Position numbers and translations under genes: made by a program. 12,688 nucleotides of DNA, from NCBI GenBank assembly GCA_964636675.1, contig CAZWUO010000096.1, positions 1 to 12,688 of the forward strand, written 5' to 3'. Shown here piece by piece: positions 1-6,561 of the stretch. Under the pieces are notes generated by a model, which saw only the letters and a program-made list of their open reading frames with translations, had not been told where the DNA came from and did no database searches. Source of the stretch: JALUUH01 sp964636675 (GTDB taxonomy: Bacteria > Pseudomonadota > Gammaproteobacteria > S012-40). Each line of letters starts with the position of its first letter. Within the stretch, counting starts at the first letter, position 1.

Positions 1-424
1 CATCGCGCTCCAATTGTAGAAAATAACTTCGGCAATGAGCACGTATACGTGCGATTAACTCAATGCTATCAGGCAGCTTTACCAAATAGTCGCTGGCGCC
101 TACTGCAAATGCTTGGCTCTTGATAGTAACGTCTTCCTCTGAAGACAGAACGATAACCGGTAATGTCTTGGTAAACTCATCTGCCCGTAGCAGTTTTAAT
201 AAGCTAATACCATTCATTTGAGGCATTACCAAATCCTGTAGAATGATGGTTGGATTAATCTCTTTTGCTTTATCTATCGCCAAACTAGGATCACTGCAAT
301 AATGAAAACTTATATCAGATTCATCCACAAGCATACGGCGCACCGCTTCAGCCACCATGACTTGATCATCAATCAATAACACTACGGTTTCTTTAGGTAT
401 CGACGTCTTTTCTTCGTTAATCAT
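1..424 (-). CDS. wspR: WspR-like response regulator, receiver domain (3' end outside window)
   Basis: The visible 141 residues form a CheY-like receiver domain and the start of a linker helix. The gene runs off the left edge, so the output domain is not seen. The acidic pair D19-D20 (LLIDDQ), the phospho-acceptor D64 (ILQDLVMP), S94 (IVLSSEED) and K116 (DYLVKLPD) are all present, so the domain should be phosphorylatable. From memory, the phrases EAVRRML, FHYCSDP, ILQDLVMP and DYLVKLPDSIELIARIR closely follow Pseudomonas WspR, a GGDEF diguanylate cyclase activated by WspE. A C-terminal GGDEF domain making c-di-GMP is therefore inferred. The ATG at 424-422 is the only sensible start; the Shine-Dalgarno upstream is weak (AAAGTGA). 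The gene is separated from wspE by about 170 bp holding a perfect hairpin and a possible own promoter. Confidence 0.88.
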   Translation of the reverse strand, partial: MINEEKTSIPKETVVLLIDDQVMVAEAVRRMLVDESDISFHYCSDPSLAIDKAKEINPTIILQDLVMPQMNGISLLKLLRADEFTKTLPVIVLSSEEDVTIKSQAFAVGASDYLVKLPDSIELIARIRAHCRSYFLQLERD

Positions 425-480
425 ACTGTTCACTTTAGTTTATGTTCAATGAGTATTTCGACTACTTATTCAGATCATTG

Positions 481-509
481 ATTATATTTTGCAATAACAG
501 CTGCTTGAT
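481..509 (-). promoter_or_regulatory. Candidate promoter for wspR
   Basis: On the minus strand a perfect TATAAT (486-481) lies about 57 bases ahead of the wspR ATG, downstream of the large hairpin. No convincing -35 box stands 16-18 bases upstream (positions 504-509 read ATCAAG), so this is only a candidate. If real, it would let wspR be transcribed apart from the upstream operon genes. Confidence 0.3.
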
Positions 510-540
510 CCAGCCATAAATTAGCTATTTTTCAGTTACT

Positions 541-602
541 ATACCCATAGCGTTTAAAATTTAGGTATGCAGTTACACCTAAATTTTAAACGCTATGGGT
601 AT
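541..602. repeat. Perfect 26-bp inverted repeat (10-nt loop) at the wspE-wspR junction
   Basis: Arms 541-566 and 577-602 are exact reverse complements, with the loop ATGCAGTTAC at 567-576. The outer end of each arm begins ATACCCATAG. The right arm contains the last codons of wspE (Tyr, Pro) and its TAG stop at 595-593. No T-tract follows on either strand, so it does not look like an ordinary Rho-independent terminator. In the operon transcript it would form a very stable stem right after the wspE reading frame. It could be an mRNA-processing or stability element, an attenuator, or a palindromic mobile repeat unit. Confidence 0.9.
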
Positions 603-2818
603 GAAGATACCAACAATTCTGAGGTAAACTGTTTTTCTGTAAAAAAATGCAATGGCAGAAGAGTGGATAAATTATCGAAATCATCAAAATATTTTTCTTC
701 CCCAATCAAAAAAATAGGGACATCACGCAACAATAGTTCATTTCTTATTCTACCAATTAAGCGAATAATATTTTTACTGTGCGAAATATATTCCATTACA
801 ATAATATCAAAATCATATTCCAATACCTTACGCCAGGCATCACCCATACTTTTGGCGACGAATACATTGTGATCTGTTTGCTGCATGAGTTTTTCCTTAC
901 CTTTAGACAACTCATCAACGCCGATCACCAGCAAGGCATTTTTTTTCGGCGGTGCCTTGTAAACACACTTTATCGACCACAAACCCACGCTCCGGCGCAG
1001 TTCTCGAATACGCTGAGCCACTCCCTCAACATCAAGAACTAAGCTTAAACCCCCATCTTCCTTGATCGCGGCAGAAGAAACATGTGACGCTCTGTTTACG
1101 TATTGCTCGACACTTTGAATCGACAACTCTGCTTCCCCTTCGAGGGAATCTACAACCATAGCCACTTCGCAATCTCCTGCCCCAAAAGAGACTAATTCAA
1201 TATCTAGCTGGCAGTTTCCCTCTCCATTAGCATAACCCAGCATCTGGGCTCCACTAATCAAAGTTACCAATCGTTGCTCGCGTATTATATAGCTTCCATT
1301 TTCATCAGACTTAATCTCTGAACGACTCACTCGGGTCACATAATTAATATCTGTCAACGGAAATGCGTAAGATTCTTCTTTAATGACAAACAATAAAACT
1401 CGAACCACTGATACCGTCAATGGTAATAACAAACGAAACTGGGTTCCTTTACCAAGAACCGTAGTTACTTTAACAATACCGCCTAAAAAAGAAATTGCAT
1501 CTTTGACAACATCTAAACCAACACCTCTTCCCGAAATTTCACTCACCGTTTTACGCGTGGAAAACCCAGGCATAAACATAAAATCTAGAACTTCCTCGTC
1601 CTTCAATTTGGCAACAGCAAACTCATCTACAATATCTTTCTCAACCAATTGCATGCGTAAACGTGCAATATCAATCCCTCTGCCATCATCTTCAACAACG
1701 ATAAATAACATTCCTGCCGTTTGGCTCACCTGCAACACGATTGTTCCGAATTCAGGTTTTTTCCGGGTCTTACGCTTAGCCGTAAACTCAATACCATGAT
1801 CTATCGCGTTCTGAATCAAATGCACAATGGTTGTGTCGATGCGTTTTAATACTTCCCGGTCTGCCAGTGTCGCAAGACCTGTCATACGTAACTTGACTTT
1901 TTTATCCAAGCGACGGGAGATATCTCTCACCATGCGTGGCAATGCTTGCACAACAACTGCAAATGGACGCATGCGCACAGAAAGTATTTCATTATGCAAG
2001 GTATTTGCCGCCGCACTTACGCGCCCCCCCAAACTATCCAGGTCAGCCATTCGCTGTGACAAATATTGCTGCAAACCAAGCCCATTTTTGATAATACTGT
2101 GCAACTCTTCTTTTATCGTATCAGGAACATATTGATCTTCAAGCAAGCGATTAAAACGCTCCAATTGCAGCAATAGCCTATTCTGTTTTTTTTTGTAATT
2201 GAATAAAGAGTTTTTTACATTTTCAAATCTTCTCGTTTCAACTAGCGAGTCCGCCGCTAAGCTCAATACTTTACTCAACTTTAATGCATCAACTCGAATA
2301 ATTTCTTCATGGCTTGCCTCATTTTTCTGATAGGTTTTTTCACTTTCAACATCGGCAAGGACTTTTTGATCTATTTCGTTTTCAACCGTGAAAAAATTAT
2401 CTGCTTTTCCGTCAACAATATCATGTAAGCTCGTTTCAATATCCAGAACAATTTTTTCCCGTTTTTGCCCCCAGTCCATGATTTCTTCATCACTGTAATG
2501 TGTAACATTAACCATCACATCTACCGCAAAGAGTAACTTATCAATTACTTCACGACTGAGAGCTACCTTACCGCGTTGAATCTCCAATAGGGATTCCTCA
2601 AGCGCATGAGCAATTCTAACAATAGCGCGCACATCGACAAGTTGGGCTGCGCCCTTGATAGAGTGTACGGCCCGCATCAATGATTCAAGAACATCAGCCT
2701 CGGGGTTATTTTCGAGTTCCAATAGTCCTCGATTCAATTCGGTTTTTTGATTTTCCATTTCCATGCGAAACAAATCCAACATGGAATAGTCACCATAATT
2801 TTGCAAATCCTTACTCAT
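593..2818 (-). CDS. wspE: WspE-like CheA hybrid histidine kinase with degenerate receiver
   Basis: This is a 741-residue cytoplasmic chemotaxis-type histidine kinase. Domains in order: Hpt (about 10-110) with phospho-acceptor H52 in VHSIKGAA; a dimerisation and linker region (about 170-290); an ATPase with N box HLIQNAIDHGIE (333-344), G1 DDGRG (377-381) and G2 GRGVGLD (430-436); a CheW-like domain (about 465-605); and a C-terminal receiver fold (about 626-735). The receiver is degenerate: the acidic pair reads as Gly-Val and the phospho-acceptor position is E675 (IIVMEY). The Ser/Thr position is Gly and the conserved Lys appears lost. I chose the ATG at 2818 because it forms an ATGA overlap with the wspD stop, implying translational coupling. 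A longer reading frame opens at 2869 but lies inside wspD and has no ribosome site. By homology it should phosphorylate WspR. An A9 run near 2186-2194 codes for Lys codons. Confidence 0.9.
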   Translation of the reverse strand: MSKDLQNYGDYSMLDLFRMEMENQKTELNRGLLELENNPEADVLESLMRAVHSIKGAAQLVDVRAIVRIAHALEESLLEIQRGKVALSREVIDKLLFAVDVMVNVTHYSDEEIMDWGQKREKIVLDIETSLHDIVDGKADNFFTVENEIDQKVLADVESEKTYQKNEASHEEIIRVDALKLSKVLSLAADSLVETRRFENVKNSLFNYKKKQNRLLLQLERFNRLLEDQYVPDTIKEELHSIIKNGLGLQQYLSQRMADLDSLGGRVSAAANTLHNEILSVRMRPFAVVVQALPRMVRDISRRLDKKVKLRMTGLATLADREVLKRIDTTIVHLIQNAIDHGIEFTAKRKTRKKPEFGTIVLQVSQTAGMLFIVVEDDGRGIDIARLRMQLVEKDIVDEFAVAKLKDEEVLDFMFMPGFSTRKTVSEISGRGVGLDVVKDAISFLGGIVKVTTVLGKGTQFRLLLPLTVSVVRVLLFVIKEESYAFPLTDINYVTRVSRSEIKSDENGSYIIREQRLVTLISGAQMLGYANGEGNCQLDIELVSFGAGDCEVAMVVDSLEGEAELSIQSVEQYVNRASHVSSAAIKEDGGLSLVLDVEGVAQRIRELRRSVGLWSIKCVYKAPPKKNALLVIGVDELSKGKEKLMQQTDHNVFVAKSMGDAWRKVLEYDFDIIVMEYISHSKNIIRLIGRIRNELLLRDVPIFLIGEEKYFDDFDNLSTLLPLHFFTEKQFTSELLVSSYP

Positions 2819-3522
2819 GCTATCTGATTTTTTACCACTTGTTCCAAAGCAAACATATCGAATAAACAACTAATAGTGTGTTTTGGTTTTTCAAAAAAAA
2901 CACAACCCAATAGATAGGGTTTCCATGCACTCGTAATATCTGTACAGCTTTTATTAACATCTGCATCGTCGTAACGCACGGCTTCTCTAATCTCATCAAC
3001 TCTGATCGCAATTCTTATGCTGCCTGCATTGATTACCATTAAACGTTCAAATATTCCTCTTTTTAAATCCGGCGTTTCACTATAGTCACGATTTATTCCC
3101 ATCAAACGAGATAAAGAAAAACACAGATAGATTTCACCATTGACGGGCACCAAGCCCTTAACATAATAATTTTTTAGGTTTGGAATGGAATGCGCTCGGA
3201 TATTCGAAGCAATCGATATAACAGCGTGAGTGGGTAATAGAAACCATTTAGGCCCCATTCTAAAAGGTATCGCTGAATAAATGCCTTCGTTAGGTTGTGT
3301 AGCTTGTTGCGCAATAATTATTTTTGCCTGCTGAAAAATATCATTCTCAGCATAGCTGTTGTATACCTTGGATTTAGCGGCTTCAGAAAATACGTTGCAA
3401 TGCCGACAATGCCGTTCACGATTTAGGCGCTCACAACTCGGTGGACGCTCAGACCAACTCCCGATGTCCTGCCAACACATATTTTTTTCGAGTAATGTCT
3501 GCTGTGATATATCAGATGCCAT
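2815..3522 (-). CDS. wspD: WspD-like CheW coupling protein with N-terminal cysteine cluster
   Basis: This 235-residue soluble protein has a CheW-like fold in its C-terminal two thirds (about 80-225; for example YVKGLVPVNGEIYLCFSLSR and RLMVINAGSIRIAIRVDEI). CheW proteins tether receptor to kinase. The N-terminal extension carries C16, C30, C39 and C42 in the setting CWQDIG, then SCERL, then RHCRHCNVFSEAA. From memory, this matches the N-terminus of Pseudomonas WspD, which is why I assign WspD rather than WspB. Whether the cysteines bind metal is unknown. The start ATG at 3522 follows wspA by 23 bases with AAGG about 10 bases upstream, and the stop overlaps the wspE start. It is the only coupling protein visible, so it may do the work of both WspB and WspD. 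Confidence 0.85.
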   Translation of the reverse strand: MASDISQQTLLEKNMCWQDIGSWSERPPSCERLNRERHCRHCNVFSEAAKSKVYNSYAENDIFQQAKIIIAQQATQPNEGIYSAIPFRMGPKWFLLPTHAVISIASNIRAHSIPNLKNYYVKGLVPVNGEIYLCFSLSRLMGINRDYSETPDLKRGIFERLMVINAGSIRIAIRVDEIREAVRYDDADVNKSCTDITSAWKPYLLGCVFFEKPKHTISCLFDMFALEQVVKNQIA

Positions 3523-3545
3523 GGCTGCTATACCTTAAACGGAGT

Positions 3546-5516
3546 TCATCCCTTGTCTACTTTGAATTGAGAAATACTGCTATTAAGGCTTTTAGCGGCC
3601 TCATCCAGGGTGTGAATATTTTCGCGAGAGGTCTTTAATGCTTCTACTGTTTGCTGGGCAAACTGACTCAGTTGCAGCATTTTTTCGTTAATCTGATTAG
3701 CCCCTTTAGACTGAAAGAGCATAGCCTGATGCACCACATCAAATCGTGGCCCTAAGGTTTCTACTTGATCAACAATATCCTCTTGCTCTTTGCTTACATT
3801 ATGTACATCATGCACGCTTTCTTTTAGTTGACTGGTAAAATCGCTCATGCCTTCAACACCCGATGCAACAGAACTTTGTATTTCCTTAATCATGTGCTCA
3901 ATGTCTAAGGTCGCTACGGCAGACAAATCTGCTAAACGCCGAATTTCTGTTGCAACAACCGCAAAACCTCTTCCATATTCTCCCGCTTTCTCCGCTTCAA
4001 TGGCAGCATTCAATGATAATAGATTCGTTTGGTCAGCAACTTTTGCAATCGTTACCACCACAGCACTAATATTATTTGCTCTTTCTTTAAGTATCGCGAG
4101 TTTTTCAGACACCAGTGCGGAGGAGTCAACAATTTTGCGCATCAGCACTTCCATGTTAGATAAGCCTGCGTGGCTTTGCATCGCCGCCGTTGTGGTTCTC
4201 CCTGCTATCTCTGCAACTTCATCCATGGTATGAACTAAGTCTTCATTCGTCGCGGATATTTCTTCTACGGTGGTTGATATCAGCTCGGTCGTTTGCGCTT
4301 GTTCGATGGCATTCTTTTCGACTTTAGCCATACTACCGGTAAGCTCACCCGCAGCAAATGACACCTTAACCCCTGAGTTTTGAATCTGGCCAACAAGCTC
4401 GCTCAAGCTTTCGCTCATAGAGCGAATACCTACGGCGAGCTGCGCAAAGGCGTCTGCGCCAGGTAATTCGATATGCCCCGTCAAATCACCACTGGATACT
4501 CGGGTGACCAAAGATAATAAAGTATCAACTTTACGTTGCAGCTCATTGACTGCTTGCTTCTTTGCGTCAATCGATTGATCTATATAATTGATCATGACTT
4601 GTAAACTACCGGCAAGCTCGCCTATCGCATCGCTTCCTGAAAACGGTATTTCACTACTGAAATCTCCGTCAGTCACTTTTTTTACCACGCCTAACAACAT
4701 ATCAATTTTGGTTTTTAAATCCGTCGCCGTATCGTGTTCACGTCGCGTCACCAAATTAATATTATCCGCCATCACATTAAATGCATTAGACAGTTTACCA
4801 ATCTCGTCACTACTTCCAGTGGGTGCTACGCGAGCTTCGATATCGCCCTCAGCGCGCCGATTGACAATTTCCATTAAGTTCTTCAACGGTCGGGTGAGCC
4901 ATCTCGCCATGAAAACATTGATTAACACGATACCTAGAAAAAACACGATCGCACTGGTAATAACCGTATTCACTATTTCTTTAGCAATGCTGCTATCGAG
5001 GTGCTCGAGTGAGTACGTCAAACGTACTGCGCCATTGACCGCGCCGGGTTCGACATCATGACAACGCAAACAATTCACGCCACCGGTATTTTCTGTGGCA
5101 TGAAACGGGGTGACGACCGTTAATACACGACCATTTTCGCCCTGCTCGACTAATACTGTGGCGTTACCCTTAAGTGCTTCCCTGTCCAGCTCATCTTTGG
5201 GCGCTTCATCCACAAATCCTGGGCCATATTGTTGGATAACAGGATCACCACGCAATACACGTGCATCAAGCACTTGGTCACGCGCTAGGATTTTTTTTCT
5301 TAAAATAGCTCGCTGCCCCATATTCCCTGTGAGCATCATGGTATTCAAGCTGTCAAAATACCAGTCGGTAAGCTCGGTCACCTGTTTTTTTGCTAAATCA
5401 AGCACATATTCTTTTTCATTTTGTATGGTTATAAAGGACGAAACACTCATCATCACTAAAAAAATAAACGAAACAATCGCATTTATTTTTCCCTGTATTG
5501 AGAGTGATTTAATCAT
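3546..5516 (-). CDS. wspA: WspA-like methyl-accepting receptor with periplasmic c-type heme motif
   Basis: This is a 656-residue inner-membrane receptor. TM1 spans about 11-31, the periplasmic sensor 32-183 and TM2 about 184-205. A HAMP domain (206-258) is followed by two further HAMP-like modules (about 272-318 and 331-375) and the cytoplasmic signalling coiled coil (about 380-656). The tip region, with TNLLSLNAAIEAEKAGEYGR then GFAVVATEIRRLAD, is very close to Pseudomonas WspA as I recall it, which identifies the pathway. The sensor contains CLRCH (149-153), a c-type heme attachment motif, so oxygen, NO or redox sensing is plausible. Pseudomonas WspA has, to my knowledge, a four-helix sensor without it. 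The protein is longer than Pseudomonas WspA (about 540 residues) because of the extra HAMP-like modules. No C-terminal receptor-modification pentapeptide is seen. The start at 5516 has AAAGGGA 10 bases upstream. It is the first gene of the operon. Confidence 0.9.
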   Translation of the reverse strand: MIKSLSIQGKINAIVSFIFLVMMSVSSFITIQNEKEYVLDLAKKQVTELTDWYFDSLNTMMLTGNMGQRAILRKKILARDQVLDARVLRGDPVIQQYGPGFVDEAPKDELDREALKGNATVLVEQGENGRVLTVVTPFHATENTGGVNCLRCHDVEPGAVNGAVRLTYSLEHLDSSIAKEIVNTVITSAIVFFLGIVLINVFMARWLTRPLKNLMEIVNRRAEGDIEARVAPTGSSDEIGKLSNAFNVMADNINLVTRREHDTATDLKTKIDMLLGVVKKVTDGDFSSEIPFSGSDAIGELAGSLQVMINYIDQSIDAKKQAVNELQRKVDTLLSLVTRVSSGDLTGHIELPGADAFAQLAVGIRSMSESLSELVGQIQNSGVKVSFAAGELTGSMAKVEKNAIEQAQTTELISTTVEEISATNEDLVHTMDEVAEIAGRTTTAAMQSHAGLSNMEVLMRKIVDSSALVSEKLAILKERANNISAVVVTIAKVADQTNLLSLNAAIEAEKAGEYGRGFAVVATEIRRLADLSAVATLDIEHMIKEIQSSVASGVEGMSDFTSQLKESVHDVHNVSKEQEDIVDQVETLGPRFDVVHQAMLFQSKGANQINEKMLQLSQFAQQTVEALKTSRENIHTLDEAAKSLNSSISQFKVDKG

Positions 5517-5862
5517 CGAACGGAATTCCCTTTAAGTTCAAAGACTTAATTAATTCTGCAGATTTTATGGGTTGATCCTACGGCGAGCAACTGGAAACAA
5601 GAACACCGCTTTAGCGTATTTCACTGTGTTTATAGCGGATCAGATGAGTAATAGCTTAAGCCATAAAAGACCGCTCAACATTCAAACAATTAGGTCTAGG
5701 CAGCTAATTTTTAAGGAGAAATAGACATTGCCCACGGTAGGTAAATTCATCCAGCAACCAGCCAAAATTGTTTGTTGATCGATTATTTATGTTATCTTCT
5801 CACTACCCTTTCTCATAAATTCCTCACAGGCCCTAAGATCATTATTAAAAGGAATACCCATT
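5517..5862. other. Divergent intergenic region between wspA and the lipoprotein gene
   Basis: These 346 bases separate the leftward wsp operon from the rightward lipoprotein gene and should hold both promoters. On the wspA side the ribosome site AAAGGGA (5533-5527) partly overlaps a 6-bp stem (TTAAGT 5532-5537 with ACTTAA 5544-5549) inside an outer GAATT/AATTC pairing (5523-5527 with 5552-5556). This could modulate wspA translation. I found no clear -35/-10 pair for wspA; TATAAA occurs on the minus strand near 5630. A good Shine-Dalgarno (AAGGAG, 5713-5718) precedes a TTG that opens only a 16-codon frame. No longer gene is visible. Confidence 0.5.
5768..5797 (+). promoter_or_regulatory. Candidate promoter for the lipoprotein gene
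   Basis: TTGTTT (5768-5773) and TTATCT (5792-5797) are spaced 18 bases apart and lie about 65 bases ahead of the lipoprotein ATG. The match to sigma-70 consensus is moderate. It is judged only by eye. Confidence 0.25.
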
Positions 5863-6189
5863 ATGCTTAGAATGCACGCTTTAGCTCTGATTTTGCTGCT
5901 CACGCTTTCCGCATGCGCAAGCATCGAATTTGGTCATGACTTCGATCCACGTAAATTCGAGTCTTGGGTCGAACGCGAAATCACAACCCAACAACAGGTA
6001 AAGGAATTTCTTGGAACTCCGGTGGCAACAGGCGCAGTCGTAGAACATGACGGTACACATTACACACGCTGGCTGTATTACTACGGCAAAGGCAAAATTC
6101 ACAAATTAAAAAATGCGAATTTTAAAACGCTTGAAATTGAGTTTAATACGAACAAGCAAGTCGTCAGCTATAACTGGTCAGCCGAATAG
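5863..6189 (+). CDS. Small outer-membrane-type lipoprotein, BamE/SmpA-like
   Basis: This 108-residue protein begins with a lipoprotein signal peptide: a short basic N-terminus, a hydrophobic stretch (about 6-15) and the lipobox LSAC, with C18 as the lipidated residue. The mature part of about 90 residues has the helix-strand pattern of the SmpA/OmlA/BamE family: TTQQQVKEFLGTPVATG, then RWLYYYGKG and closing strands (TLEIEFN, VVSYNWS). Family members include the BAM-complex subunit BamE, but many relatives are uncharacterised. True BamE is usually encoded elsewhere (often near fur), so I do not give the symbol. The ATG at 5863 has AAAAGGA 9 bases upstream; an internal ATG at 5872 would also keep the signal peptide. 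It stands alone, divergent from wspA, with 360 non-coding bases behind it. Confidence 0.75.
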   Translation: MLRMHALALILLLTLSACASIEFGHDFDPRKFESWVEREITTQQQVKEFLGTPVATGAVVEHDGTHYTRWLYYYGKGKIHKLKNANFKTLEIEFNTNKQVVSYNWSAE

Positions 6190-6561
6190 AATGGAACATA
6201 TGCTCCAGCAACCAAACATTGATGAACCGTTCAACTGCGGATTCTAGGATAAAAATCACTTACGATGACAATTATTTTCGAATTCTTGACTTTCCTGCCA
6301 CGATATTTGCAGCTTATTCATGACGCAATCAAAATATTCCATATCGTATTTTGATTGCGTCGATATATTGCAAAGCCATAACGTGGTTAATTCATTTTTG
6401 TGCCACTTAACAGAGCAGTACTCCAACAATAATATTCTGCTGAAGTACTCATCTAGCGTTAGCTATACGCGCACCAATAAAACCCACGAACAAGCACTAA
6501 AAAAAAACCACTGTATAAGAATCCCTGACATAATAAATGACAAGATAGAATGAGGCCACAC
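6190..6561. other. Non-coding region upstream of transaldolase
   Basis: These 372 bases lie between the lipoprotein gene and tal. The main structure is the perfect inverted repeat at 6322-6361. A TTGACT at 6286-6291 resembles a -35 box, but no -10 element sits at the right distance. A 77-codon frame (6320-6553) starts inside the inverted repeat, lacks a ribosome site and has no recognisable composition, so I do not call it a gene. An A9 run lies near 6500. TGAGG (6551-6555), six bases before ATG 6562, is the ribosome site that decides the tal start. Confidence 0.5.
6322..6361. repeat. Perfect 15-bp inverted repeat with 10-nt loop upstream of tal
   Basis: GACGCAATCAAAATA (6322-6336) and its exact reverse complement (6347-6361) flank the loop TTCCATATCG. 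It lies 130 bases after the lipoprotein stop and 200 bases before tal. No T-tract follows, so a simple terminator is doubtful. Similar CGATAT strings (6301-6306 and 6361-6366) lie just outside or overlap the arms. It shares the 10-nt loop length with the hairpin at 541-602 but not its sequence. Confidence 0.85.

Noticed and set aside
567..872. Plus-strand open frames opposite wspE, wspD and wspA (several, 60-160 codons)
   Set aside because: They are antisense shadows of strongly supported minus-strand genes, with no domain signal or ribosome sites of their own.
2819..2869. N-terminal extension of wspE from ATG 2869
   Set aside because: It overlaps wspD by a further 51 bases, has no ribosome site, and the ATGA overlap at 2818 is a standard coupled start that fits the Hpt domain.
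5713..5778. Possible leader peptide starting TTG 5728 after AAGGAG
   Set aside because: Only 16 codons with a rare start codon and no regulatory pattern such as repeated codons; kept as a note in the intergenic entry.
6320..6553. A 77-codon open frame upstream of tal
   Set aside because: It starts inside a perfect inverted repeat, has no ribosome site, and its protein resembles no family and has no clear domain; treated as chance.
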